Source of the DNA: Gemmatimonadota bacterium
GTDB lineage: Bacteria > Gemmatimonadota > Gemmatimonadetes > Gemmatimonadales > GWC2-71-9
DNA length: 45,449 bases
Reading direction: 5' to 3'
NCBI GenBank assembly: GCA_003222055.1
Contig: QHUT01000066.1
Location: 1-45,449 of the forward strand
Part shown: positions 15,993-25,300 of the stretch, piece after piece
Position numbering within the stretch: the first letter of the stretch is position 1
How the letters are laid out: every line of letters starts with the position of its first letter
Translations under genes and position numbers: made by a program
The notes under the pieces: model-generated
Database searches by the model: none
What the model was told of the DNA's origin: nothing
What the model saw: the letters and a program-made list of their open reading frames with translations, nothing else

Positions 15993-16801
15993 AGCAACAG
16001 CGTGTGGCGGTATTGGGGCTCGGGAAGATCGGGAATATCCTGCTGCAGGGACTCCTCAAGGCGGGTCTGCCACCGGGCAACGCGGTCGCGACCGTACGAC
16101 ACCCGGAGCGGGCGCAGGCGCTCGGAAAGGAGCGCCCCATTCCCGTGGGGACGGACAACCGGGCGGCCGCGCGCGGAGCCGACGTGGTCATCATCGCCGT
16201 CAAGCCGCAGAACGTGCGAGAGCTGCTCGAGGAGATCCGCGCGGACGTGACCCCGGCGCAGCTCGTGATTTCGGTGGCCGCCTCCGTCCCGACGGCCTTC
16301 ATCGAGAATCTCCTTGCCACGCCGACGCCGGTAGTGCGGGCGATGCCCAACACCCCGAGCCAGGTGGGCGCAGGCATGACCGGCATCTGCCGAGGGAAGC
16401 ACGCGACGGATGCACATCTCGACACCGCCCGGCGGCTGTTCGACACGGTGGGCCGGACGGTGGTGGTGGACGAAAAGCACATGGATGCCGTGACCGGTCT
16501 CTCGGCCAGCGGTCCGGCCTTCGTGTACATCATCCTCGAGTCGCTCGCGGAAGCGGGCGTCAAGGTCGGGCTGCCACGCGACATCGCGACCGTGCTCTCC
16601 GCGCAGACCCTCCTTGGCGCCGCGAAGGTGCAGCTCGACACCGGCGATCACCCAGCCCTGCTCAAGGACATGGTGACGACGCCGGCGGGCTGCACCATCG
16701 ACGGCATCCTGGAGCTCGAGGAGGGCAAGCTGCGGGTGACGTTGATCAAAGCGGTCGTCAAAGCCACGCAGCGCGCCAAGGAGCTGATGTTCGAGAAGTA
16801 G
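15989..16801 (+). CDS. proC: pyrroline-5-carboxylate reductase
   Basis: ProC reduces pyrroline-5-carboxylate to proline. The 270-residue protein has the dinucleotide motif [16 protein letters not shown], the turn [23 protein letters not shown] and the substrate loop [16 protein letters not shown]. The end, [17 protein letters not shown], is highly characteristic. The gene is coupled to dapD by ATGA, placing proline synthesis in the lysine operon. Both pathways use reduced pyridine nucleotides, but why they are joined is unclear. The convergent small gene ends only 4 bp after the stop, and no terminator hairpin is visible there. Confidence 0.95.
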   Translation: MKQQRVAVLGLGKIGNILLQGLLKAGLPPGNAVATVRHPERAQALGKERPIPVGTDNRAAARGADVVIIAVKPQNVRELLEEIRADVTPAQLVISVAASVPTAFIENLLATPTPVVRAMPNTPSQVGAGMTGICRGKHATDAHLDTARRLFDTVGRTVVVDEKHMDAVTGLSASGPAFVYIILESLAEAGVKVGLPRDIATVLSAQTLLGAAKVQLDTGDHPALLKDMVTTPAGCTIDGILELEEGKLRVTLIKAVVKATQRAKELMFEK

Positions 16802-16805
16802 GCGG

Positions 16806-17102
16806 CTACTTGTAATCCTGAAAGGGCTCCGTCAGGAGCCGCGCGCCCGTCGGCCTGTGCCGCAAGACATGGGTAAGGCGAACTTCCTCGCCCACCCGCT
16901 CGACCCGGGTCTCGAGCAGCTCGAAGTCCGGCGCGTTCCCCAGGCCCAGCTGATTGAGGCGCTCCGCTTCCCCCTTGCAGACATCGCCGGGCGTGGGCTT
17001 GGGGTTCGGATACGCGTCTTCGTGGTGTCGACGGAGCGCGCCCCAATGCTCGTCGCCGGCGCGCTCGACCGAATCGCGGATGTCGTCGCGGGTGAGCGCC
17101 AC
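16806..17102 (-). CDS. small hypothetical protein downstream of Asp-box protein 1
   Basis: I do not recognise this 98-residue protein. It starts with GTG behind GGGAGG, 7 nt upstream, and lies 13 bp after the large Asp-box gene on the same strand, so it is probably co-transcribed. It is polar and charged, has no signal peptide or membrane segment, and is likely cytoplasmic. The N-terminal half looks helical (TRDDIRDSVERAGDEHWGALRRHH); the second half alternates as in strands (FELLETRVERVGEEVRLTHVL). The ribosome site, the length and the tight placement make it a plausible gene. Confidence 0.6.
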   Translation of the reverse strand: MALTRDDIRDSVERAGDEHWGALRRHHEDAYPNPKPTPGDVCKGEAERLNQLGLGNAPDFELLETRVERVGEEVRLTHVLRHRPTGARLLTEPFQDYK

Positions 17103-17115
17103 CGGACACGCCTCC

Positions 17116-20100
17116 CTATTTGAGCATCAGGGCGGGGATATCCTGCTCCCGCGCGGCCCGGTTGAACGCCGGAACGTCCGTCTCGATCACCGTCTTCAGG
17201 CGGTCGAGATAGCCCTGCAACTCGCCCGTGAGCTGGTCGAAGACCTGGTACGACTGGTCGGTGGGTGCGGCATCGGCGCTGCCCACCACCCCGCCGAGCG
17301 ACGCCAGCTTGTTGTTGACCTTGATGGGGAAGTTGAGGGGATCTTCGGGGGCCTTGTTGCGGACCTGATAGATCGACTCCTGTACGGCAGCGAGCTTGCT
17401 CTTGAGCGAATCCCCCTGCCGCGCGAGGGCGGCGCCCTTGCCTTCGGGCAGCGCCCGAGCGCGCTTGGCGACCGCATCGACCTGGTCCTTGAGCTCCGCG
17501 ATCTCCTGGACCGCATCGTTCGCCGCGCTCACGCGGTCGCGGATGCGCACCAGCAGCTCGAACTGCTTGCGCAAGTCCTCGGCCGTCGCCGCGACCCGGG
17601 GGTCCTTCACCACCGTGAAGGGTTGCGTCTCGGACCACGCGCCGACGCTCAGCCGCACCCGGTAGACACCGGGAGGCGCGAGCGGTCCGCGTGTGCCGCC
17701 GGCCCAGAACACCAGTCCTTTGAACCGATGGGCGTCGGCGTAGCGCAGGTCCCACACGAAACGGTTGAGTCCGGCCTCCACCTTGAGCGTGTCCTGCCCT
17801 TCCTTCGGCCTGCTGGAGATGCGTCGCACCAGCGAGTCGCGCGCGTCGAGGATCTCGAGTGTCGCCTCGGCCTCGGGTTTGCCCTTGAAATAGGCATAGA
17901 TGATCGCGCCGTTCGGCGGGTTCGTGCCGACGCCCGTCAGGGCGCGCTCCGGCGTGAAGCCGGGTCCCTGGAAGCGCACGGCGTCCCGGGGGGTGAACAG
18001 ATGGTTGCCGCCCCGCGCAATGTCGTCGGTCAGCTGCTCGAGCGGCGTGATGTCGTCGAGAATCCAGAACGCCCGCCCATGGGTCGCCGCCACGAGGTCG
18101 TGGTCCTTGAGCGTCAGGTCGTGGATGGGGACGACGGGAAGGTTGAGCTGAAGCGGCTGCCAGGCGGCGCCGTCGTCGAGCGACATGTAGACGCCGAACT
18201 CGGTCCCGGCAAACAGCAAACCGCGATGCGCCGGGTCTTCCCGCACGACGCGCACGAAGTGATCGGCCGGGATCCCGGCGACGATCTTCCGCCAGGTCTT
18301 CCCGTAGTCGGCCGTCTTGTAGGCGTACGGCCGCCCATCGTCGAGCTTGTAACGCGTCGCGGCCACGTATGCGGTCCCCGGATCATGCGGCGATGCTTCC
18401 ACCGTGCTCACGAGAGCGCCTTCCGGAAGGTCTTTCGGCGTCGCGTTTTGCCAGGTCCTGCCGCCGTCCCGCGTCACCTGCACCAGGCCGTCGTCGGTCC
18501 CCACCCAGATCAGCTGCGAATCCCTGGGACTCGGCGCGACGGTGAAAATCGTGTTGTAGTACTCGATACTGGTGTTGTCCTTGGTGATCGGCCCGCCCGA
18601 GGGACCCTGTTTCGCCGTCTCGTTGCGGGTCAGATCGGGGCTGATCACCTGCCAGCTCCGGCCGTCGTTGACCGACTTGAACACCACCTGCGCCCCGATG
18701 TACAGGTCGTTCGGGTTGGTGGGCGAGAGCACGATCGGGAAGGTCCACTGGAAACGGTACTTGAGCGCCGCCGCTCCCCACCCCATCGGGTTGTCGGGCC
18801 AGGCGTTCACCGCCCTCGCCTGTCCGGTTCGCCGGTCGAAGCGGGTGATGTAGCCGCCGTAGCTCCCGGCGAACACGACGTCGGGATCGTCCTGGCGCGC
18901 CGCGATCCACCCGCTCTCGCCTCCCCCCACCTCGTACCAGTCCTTGTCGCTGATCCCGAGCCGGTCGGTGCGGCTCGCGATGCAGACCGTGCTGTTGTCC
19001 TGCTGCGCCCCGCACAGCCGGTACGGAAAGTGGGTCGTCGTGATCACGTGGTAGAACTGCGCCGTGGGCTGGTTGTCCAGGGTGGTCCAGGTCGCTCCGC
19101 CGTTCTGGCTCACCGTGGCGCCGCCGTCGTTGCCGTTGATCATGCGCTGGGGGTCCCGCGGATCGATCCACAGCGCGTGGTGGTCACCGTGCGGAGCGTG
19201 CAGGTTGGTGAAGGTCTTGCCCCCGTCCACCGACTTGAGGAGCGTCACGTTGAGAACGTAGACGCCGTCCACGTTACCCGGGTCCGCGACCACGTGCGTG
19301 AAGTACCAGGCGCGCTGCCGGATCTCGTTGTCGCCGCTCGAGCGGGTCCAGGTGGCACCACCGTCGTTCGAACGGAACAGGCCGCCCGAGTCCGCCTCCA
19401 CCAGCGCCCACACCCGATCGTGGCTCACCGGCGAGACCGCGAGGCCGATCTTGCCGATGATCCCCGCCGGAAGCCCCCGGCTCAGCGTGATGTCCTTCCA
19501 CGTGTCCCCGCCATCGGTTGACTTCCAGATCCCGCTGCCCGGTCCGCCCGACACGAGCTCCCACGGCCGGCGCACGGCCTGCCAGAAACCCGCGTACAGG
19601 ATGCGCGCGTTGGTGGGGTCCATCGCGAGGTCGATCGCCCCCGTGCTGTCGTTCTTGAAGAGGATCTTCTCCCACGTTTTGCCGCCGTCCTTCGAGCGGA
19701 ACACGCCGCGCGTCGCGTTGGGCCCGAACGCATGACCCACGACCGCCACGTACACGAGGTCGGCGTTCCGCGGGTGCACCGCGATATGGGCGACCTGACC
19801 GGCGTCGGCGAGCCCGATCTTGATCCACGTCTTCCCGGCGTCGGTCGAGCGATACATCCCGTCGCCGGGCGAGAGATTGCCCCGGATGGGCGACTCGCCT
19901 GTGCCGACGTACACGACGTTGGGGTCGGAGGGCGCGACGGCGATGGCGCCGATCGAGCCGGCGGTGAAATCCTTGTCCGACGTCGCCTGCCAGGTGAGAC
20001 CGCCGTCCGTCGTCTTCCAGACGCCGCCCCCGGTCGCCCCCATGTAGTAGACGAGCGGCTGGTCGACCACGCCGGCGACGGCGGTCACACGCCCTCCCCG

Positions 20101-20226
20101 GAACGGCCCCACCGGCCGCCAGACGAGCGCGCGGAACAGGCTGGTGTCGTACTTGGCGGCCGCCTGGGCCGAGAGCGACACGGGGACGATCAGCGTGAAG
20201 AGCGCAAGACGCGCGAGGCTGGACAT
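17116..20226 (-). CDS. secreted Asp-box (VPS10/sortilin-like) beta-propeller protein 1
   Basis: A 1036-residue exported protein (signal peptide 1 to about 22, ending LSAQA) built mainly of BNR/Asp-box repeats. At least ten S/T-x-D-x-G-x-T-W copies are visible, including KTTDGGLTW, RSTDAGKTW, RSKDGGKTW, KSTDGGDTW, RSNDGGATW, VTRDGGRTW and KTADYGKTW. These form one or two large propellers over about residues 35-730, as in VPS10/sortilin-type and glycosidase-like proteins. A beta-sandwich-like region (about 760-880) and a helical C-terminal domain follow, ending FNRAAREQDIPALML. No catalytic residues can be assigned, so the names glycosyl hydrolase and sortilin are only fold labels. Two paralogues lie at 22388-25738 and 41578-44787. 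It follows the M15-like gene by 63 bp. Confidence 0.85.
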   Translation of the reverse strand: MSSLARLALFTLIVPVSLSAQAAAKYDTSLFRALVWRPVGPFRGGRVTAVAGVVDQPLVYYMGATGGGVWKTTDGGLTWQATSDKDFTAGSIGAIAVAPSDPNVVYVGTGESPIRGNLSPGDGMYRSTDAGKTWIKIGLADAGQVAHIAVHPRNADLVYVAVVGHAFGPNATRGVFRSKDGGKTWEKILFKNDSTGAIDLAMDPTNARILYAGFWQAVRRPWELVSGGPGSGIWKSTDGGDTWKDITLSRGLPAGIIGKIGLAVSPVSHDRVWALVEADSGGLFRSNDGGATWTRSSGDNEIRQRAWYFTHVVADPGNVDGVYVLNVTLLKSVDGGKTFTNLHAPHGDHHALWIDPRDPQRMINGNDGGATVSQNGGATWTTLDNQPTAQFYHVITTTHFPYRLCGAQQDNSTVCIASRTDRLGISDKDWYEVGGGESGWIAARQDDPDVVFAGSYGGYITRFDRRTGQARAVNAWPDNPMGWGAAALKYRFQWTFPIVLSPTNPNDLYIGAQVVFKSVNDGRSWQVISPDLTRNETAKQGPSGGPITKDNTSIEYYNTIFTVAPSPRDSQLIWVGTDDGLVQVTRDGGRTWQNATPKDLPEGALVSTVEASPHDPGTAYVAATRYKLDDGRPYAYKTADYGKTWRKIVAGIPADHFVRVVREDPAHRGLLFAGTEFGVYMSLDDGAAWQPLQLNLPVVPIHDLTLKDHDLVAATHGRAFWILDDITPLEQLTDDIARGGNHLFTPRDAVRFQGPGFTPERALTGVGTNPPNGAIIYAYFKGKPEAEATLEILDARDSLVRRISSRPKEGQDTLKVEAGLNRFVWDLRYADAHRFKGLVFWAGGTRGPLAPPGVYRVRLSVGAWSETQPFTVVKDPRVAATAEDLRKQFELLVRIRDRVSAANDAVQEIAELKDQVDAVAKRARALPEGKGAALARQGDSLKSKLAAVQESIYQVRNKAPEDPLNFPIKVNNKLASLGGVVGSADAAPTDQSYQVFDQLTGELQGYLDRLKTVIETDVPAFNRAAREQDIPALMLK

Positions 20227-20289
20227 GGGCCTAGAGCTGCGTATCGAAGTGGGGACCGGGTACGGGTCTCCGGGAGACGCTGCCGTTGC

Positions 20290-21018
20290 TCACCGCACCG
20301 GCAACTCGACGTGCAGGTGGTCGGCGGTGCCTACGTGACGCAGCGTCTCGAACCCCATACTCCAGAAGTACGCCTGGACCAGCCGGTTCTTCACGAAGCT
20401 GCGGCCAGTGGTGCGCAGGTCCACGGCGTGCGCGTAGCCGTCCTGTTGGATGTAGTGCAGCGAGCCGTCGTTCCCGGGGAGGCCCATCGTTCGATAGTCC
20501 GCCGGACGGCGGATGAGGTCCGTCACCACCAGATCGCGGTCGACGAGGATGACGGTCGACAGCGCCACGCGGAGCAGCGGGTGCAGCGACGCGTAATAGG
20601 CCCGCACCTGCGGCGACTTGGCGTTGCCGGCCGACAGGTAGACCAGCGCGTACGCGCTGTACGCGACCACGAGCGGCAGGGCCACACTTCGCGCCACGAG
20701 CGCGAGCCGGACGCGACCGGTGAAGCGATGCCACGCCCACGCCGCGTATGCCGTGACGACGAGCGTGGTGCATGCCACACCGCCGGCGAGAGCGAGAGCA
20801 GTCGGATAGCCGCCGCGCTCGTACAGCACCACCGCCACCTTCACCAGGGCGAGGAACGGCAACGAGGCGACGAGCAGGGCCCATGCGGCGAGGCGCGTCA
20901 CGCGCAGCAGCCTCGCCCGCCACGGCCTCCCGGCCCGGGCGGCACCGGCCGCCACGGGCTCGCCGGCGAACCGCTCCCACCGGTGAAGCGCGCTCGAGTC
21001 GAGTCGCTGGAGTGTCAC
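20290..21018 (-). CDS. membrane protein with metallopeptidase-like C-terminal motif
   Basis: A 242-residue protein with three probable membrane helices (about 42-66, 74-96, 108-130) and a soluble C-terminal part. That part contains GYAHAVDLRT (His197, Asp200) and ends HVGTADHLHVELPVR (His234, His236). These recall the zinc-binding motifs of M15-type D-Ala-D-Ala peptidases (SxHxxGxAxD and HxH), but the spacing of the first motif is unusual, so this is a hint and not an assignment. GTG 21018 is chosen because it follows the TonB-C stop by 8 bp. A longer open frame upstream overlaps the TonB gene and is arginine-rich shadow sequence. A role at the cell envelope is inferred. Confidence 0.6.
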   Translation of the reverse strand: MTLQRLDSSALHRWERFAGEPVAAGAARAGRPWRARLLRVTRLAAWALLVASLPFLALVKVAVVLYERGGYPTALALAGGVACTTLVVTAYAAWAWHRFTGRVRLALVARSVALPLVVAYSAYALVYLSAGNAKSPQVRAYYASLHPLLRVALSTVILVDRDLVVTDLIRRPADYRTMGLPGNDGSLHYIQQDGYAHAVDLRTTGRSFVKNRLVQAYFWSMGFETLRHVGTADHLHVELPVR

Positions 21019-21026
21019 GGGCCACC

Positions 21027-21437
21027 CTACGGTACGCCCAGGCGGTGGGTTGCGCGCACGACCCCGAAGTCCACCGGCATCGTCACCATCTTCCCGACCG
21101 CCTTGCGCCCCACCCGGGCGGGCGCGAAGCGACACGCCGCGGCCATGGCGATGGCCGCCTGTGAAAGCCCGGGATGCGGGCTCTCCCGCACCACGATGCG
21201 GTCGCGCGGTACACGCCCCAGCGTGTCGACGACCAGATCGAGCACCACGTGCCCGCCGATGGCGCGCCGCTTGAGCGAGTCGGGATACTGGGTCGCGGGA
21301 CACGAGAGCAGCTGAGGCGCGTGATACTCGAAGCGCCGCGGTAGAACGGGGTCGAGCGGCTTCACCACAGTGATCTGAGCGGCGACCGGGAGGCCCGCGG
21401 ACGCCAGCGCCAGCGCCAGGAGCAGGGTCGTGTGCAT
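21027..21437 (-). CDS. secreted TonB C-terminal domain protein
   Basis: A 136-residue protein with a signal peptide (HTTLLLALALASAGLPVAAQ) followed almost at once by a TonB C-terminal fold. The core reads QYPDSLKRRAIGGHVVLDLVVDTLGRV and then SQAAIAMAAACRFAPARVGRKAV, the usual YP...G.V...V...G and FxPA pattern. It lacks the membrane anchor and proline-rich stalk of a full TonB, so it is a stand-alone periplasmic domain. The second ATG (21437) is chosen because AAGGAG ends 6 nt before it; that sequence lies inside the longer frame. It precedes the M15-like membrane protein and diverges from the DUF4349 lipoprotein by 54 bp. Confidence 0.75.
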   Translation of the reverse strand: MHTTLLLALALASAGLPVAAQITVVKPLDPVLPRRFEYHAPQLLSCPATQYPDSLKRRAIGGHVVLDLVVDTLGRVPRDRIVVRESPHPGLSQAAIAMAAACRFAPARVGRKAVGKMVTMPVDFGVVRATHRLGVP

Positions 21438-21491
21438 GGCGGTCTCCTTCATGCGTCTCTCATGGGACCCCGACTCCCCGGAGACACGCTC

Positions 21492-22391
21492 ATGCGGACC
21501 CTGCTCCTCGCCGCCGTCGCCCTCGCCGCCCTCGCCGCCCTCGCCGCGTGCCGTGACGTCGCGCGCCCGGAGCGACGGCCGTACTCGTACGGCCGGGCGG
21601 TCGCCGACAGCGCGGCGGCCTTCGCGCGCACGGACTTCGTGGCCAGGGCGGCCGCCCCCGTGGCCGCGCAGGAGCGGGCCGTGGCCGCGCCCGGAGATGC
21701 CGTGCTGTTCTCGCGCTCCAGCGTCGCGGCGAGCATGGTGATCCGCACCGGCCAGGCGAGCATCGAGGTCGACTCGCTCGAGGCCGCGGTTTCCCGCGTG
21801 CGCCTGCTCGCCGGCCGCATCGGCGGGTACATCGCCAACACGACCATGCAGACCGGTCGCGGCCAGCTGCGATCGGCGAATCTCGAGGTGAAGGTGCCGG
21901 CCGAGCGGTTCGATGAAGCGCTCGAGGGCCTGGCCCCGATCGGCAAGCTCGAATCGGTGAACGTCAACGCAGAGGACGTCGGTGAGGAGTTCACGGACGT
22001 CACGGCCCGCATGGGGAACGCCCGCCGACTGGAGTCACGCCTGATCGACCTGCTCGCCACCCGCACCGGCAAGCTCAAGGACGTGCTCGACGTGGAGCAG
22101 GAGCTGGCGCGCGTGCGCGAGGAGATCGACCGTTACGAGGGGCGGCTGCGGTACCTGCGCGCCCACGCCGTGCTCAGCACGTTTACCGTTTACGTCCACG
22201 AACCCCTCCCGGTCGTGGGGCACGCCGGATCGAGCGTCATGGGCGAGGCGTTCAAGCAGGCGTGGCGCAACTTCGTCGATCTCGTCGCCCTGTGCGTCCG
22301 CTCCCTCGGCGTCGTGCTGCCGCTCGGCCTGGTTGCCCTCGCCGCCTGGCTCGCCGTGAAGCGCCGCCGCAAGGTGGGCGTGGCGGCTTAA
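21492..22391 (+). CDS. DUF4349-domain lipoprotein
   Basis: A 299-residue protein with a lipobox signal (LAALAAC, Cys near residue 19) that should anchor it to a membrane. The main domain fits DUF4349: MVIRTGQASIEVDSLEAAVSRVRLLAGRIGGYI at its start (about 80-112), VKVPAERFDEALEGL, and a long charged coiled-coil stretch (about 175-220, ARMGNARRLESRLIDLL and VEQELARVREEIDRYE). A C-terminal membrane helix (about 270-292) is followed by a basic tail (KRRRKV), a common layout in this family. Function is unknown. The start ATG 21492 gives the best signal peptide. Its stop overlaps that of the convergent Asp-box gene 2. Confidence 0.8.
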   Translation: MRTLLLAAVALAALAALAACRDVARPERRPYSYGRAVADSAAAFARTDFVARAAAPVAAQERAVAAPGDAVLFSRSSVAASMVIRTGQASIEVDSLEAAVSRVRLLAGRIGGYIANTTMQTGRGQLRSANLEVKVPAERFDEALEGLAPIGKLESVNVNAEDVGEEFTDVTARMGNARRLESRLIDLLATRTGKLKDVLDVEQELARVREEIDRYEGRLRYLRAHAVLSTFTVYVHEPLPVVGHAGSSVMGEAFKQAWRNFVDLVALCVRSLGVVLPLGLVALAAWLAVKRRRKVGVAA

Positions 22392-25300
22392 CGCGACACC
22401 ACCTTCACCACTTTCACCTCGATCGGCTCGCCTGCCACCAGGACGGGCGCCCGGCGCTCCTCGGCCGTCTTGTTGAACCCGGCCACGTCGGTCCGGACCA
22501 GGGCGTTGAACCTCGCGAGATAGTCGTCCAGCGTGGCGCGCAGCTCCTTGAACCGCGCCGCCACGACCTCGCTGGGCGGCTGGGCGTAGGCCAGGGCAAG
22601 GGCGAAGCCGAGCGCCTGCAGCCGGTCATGGAAGCGGTTGAGGTAATGGATGTCGTCCTGCCCGGCGTCGCGCTGCACGTCGGAGTTGTACAGGCTGTCC
22701 TTGAGCTCCTTGAGCTTCCGACCCAGCTCGCGCCCCTGCCGCATGACGGGCCCCACGGTCGCCGTGTCGCCTTCCCCGCCCGCCCCGCCCGCATTGTCGC
22801 GCAGCGCCTGCTGCGTGTTCTTGAGCTGCGTCTCGAGGCTCACAATGCGATTGAGCATGGCGTTGAGCGCGGATAGGGCGTTACGCCATTCGAGTCCGGC
22901 AACGAGCTGCGCCGCGAACCGCGCGGGATCGCCGCCCAGCACTGGGTCGGGCTCCACTCGCACCGTCGTGGTCTCGGTCCGGCCACCCGCCGTCACCGCG
23001 ACGCTGTAACTACCCGGCACGGCGCGCGGGCCGACGACCGTGCGGAACGGATTCTCCTCTTCCTCGGCGCCCGCGGGACGGTCGAAGGTGAGCCGCACCG
23101 GCCCGGCGTGGCGCAGCGTCCAGATGTAGCGGTTGACGCCCTGCTTCCCCGGTCCGCTCGAGTCCACGACCACGGTGTCCCCGCGGGCGTCCGTGACCGT
23201 CACGATCACGCGACCGCGGCGGGAGCGCTCGCCGCGACGCTGCTCGCCCTGCCCCGACGTGGCCGTGTCGAGGGCGGTCTTGAGGTAGTAGTCGATCACG
23301 GCGCCGGCAGGCGCGTTCGGAGTGGTGAAGCGGGTCGGGGCCACGCCCGCGCGGCGCGGGCGCACGCGGATCTGCGCCGGCTGGGTCGAGAAGACGTGCA
23401 GGTCGGCGGCGAGGACCTGGGGCGTCAGCTCCTCCAGGGGCGTGATGTTGTCGAGGACGAACAGCCCGCGACCGTGCGTGGCCACCACCAGGTCGTGCGA
23501 GCGCTTGACGAACTGCACGTCGTAGACCGGCACGGTGGGGAAGTCGGCCTTGAGGGCCTGCCAGCTCGCACCCCCGTCGCGCGAATACCACAGGGCGGCG
23601 TCGGTGCCGAGCACGAGGAAGCCGCGCAGGTTGGGATTCTCCCGCACCACGTGCGCGGGCACGTCCGGCGGCAGGCCCTTCCCGATGTCGGTCCACGTCT
23701 TCCCGTAGTCGGCGGTCTTGTAGACGTAGGGGCGCCGGTCGTCGAGCTCGTGACGATCCACTGCGAGGTAGGCCGTGCCCGCATCGAACGGCGAGACGCC
23801 GATCTGATACACCCGCCCTTCGGCGTCCTTGGCGAGTGCCGGGAAGTGACCGGACACGTCGCTCCAGGTCTTGCCGCCGTCGCGCGTGACCTGGACGAGG
23901 CCGTCGTCGGTGCCGACCCAGATCACGCTCGAATCGGTGGGGGCGAGGGTCACGGTGAGGATCGTGTTGTAGGTCTCGGCGCCCGAGATGTCGTACTCGA
24001 TCGGGCCGCCGCTCGTCACCTGCTTCGCCTTGTCGTTGCGGGTGAGATCGGGGCTGATCGCCGTCCAATGGTCGCCGCCGTCGGTCGTCTTGAACACGAC
24101 GTTGGCGCCCAGGTACACCGTATTCGCGTCGCGCGCCGACACGGCGATGGGCGAGGTCCAGTTGAAGCGGTACTTCAAGTTGGCCGGCTTCATCTCATTC
24201 ACGCTCGAGAGATAGGGCCGAATGGAACGGGTCACCCCCGTCTTGAGATCCACGCGCGTGATGTTGCCGTTCTGTGAATCCACGTAGAGAATCGCCGAGT
24301 CGCTCGGCGCGGGCACCGCATACTCCCCGTCGCCGCCCGTGACCGTGAACCACTCGGACCCGTTCAACCCGCCGGCCGCACCGCCGCCACCTCCGCCCCC
24401 GCCGCCTCCGCCTGCACCGCTCGACGGCCCGCACCACGCGTTGTTGTCCTGTAGCCCGCCGCACAGCATGTAGGGCGTGTTGTTGTCGGCCGCCACCATG
24501 TAGAACTGCTCGATCGGCAGGTTGTTGAGATAGCGCCAGCTCTTGGCGCCGGTCTCCGTCACGTAGGCGCCGCCGTCGTTCCCCTGGATCATGCGGTCGG
24601 GGTTCTGGGGATCGATCCACAGCGCGTGATGATCCACGTGCACGCCGCGGTCGATGGGCGTCGTCGTCTTGCCGCCGTCGTCCGAGCGCAGCAGCAGGTA
24701 GGACGAGAAGAACAGCTTGCGGTCGTCCACGGGGGAGACGTGCAGCAGCGAGAAGTAGAACGGCCGGGCGGACAGGCCGTGAAAGTCGGAGACCTTGGTC
24801 CAGTGGTCTCCCTGGTCTTTCGAGTCCCACAACATGCCCTGCGTCGTCTCGATCAGCGCGTACACGTGGCTCGGGTTGGTGGGACCGACGGCGACGGCGA
24901 TGCGACCCAGCAGGCCGGTCGGCAGGCCTTCCTTGAGCCGCTCCCACGTCAAGCCGCCGTCCTTGGAGCGATAGATGCCGCTCGCCGCGCCGCCCGACAC
25001 GAGCTCCCACGGATGGCGCACGACCTGCCACAGCGCGGCGAACAGCAGCCGCGGGTTACCCGGCACCATGATCAGGTCGGCGGCGCCGGTCGTGTCGTTC
25101 ACGAACAGCACCTTGTGCCACGTCTTGCCGCCGTCCGCCGTGCGGAACACACCGCGCTCCGCGTTGGGCGCCCACACGTGGCCCAGCGCCGCCACGAACA
25201 CCACGTCGGGGTCGGCGGGATCGATCACGATCCGGGTGATCTGCCCGACGTCGCCGAGACCCATGAACTGCCAGCTCTTGCCCGCGTCGGGCGACATGAA

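Noticed and set aside
16954-19521. 855-codon plus-strand frame across Asp-box gene 1
   Set aside because: Same reason: a low-complexity shadow opposite a well-defined secreted protein.
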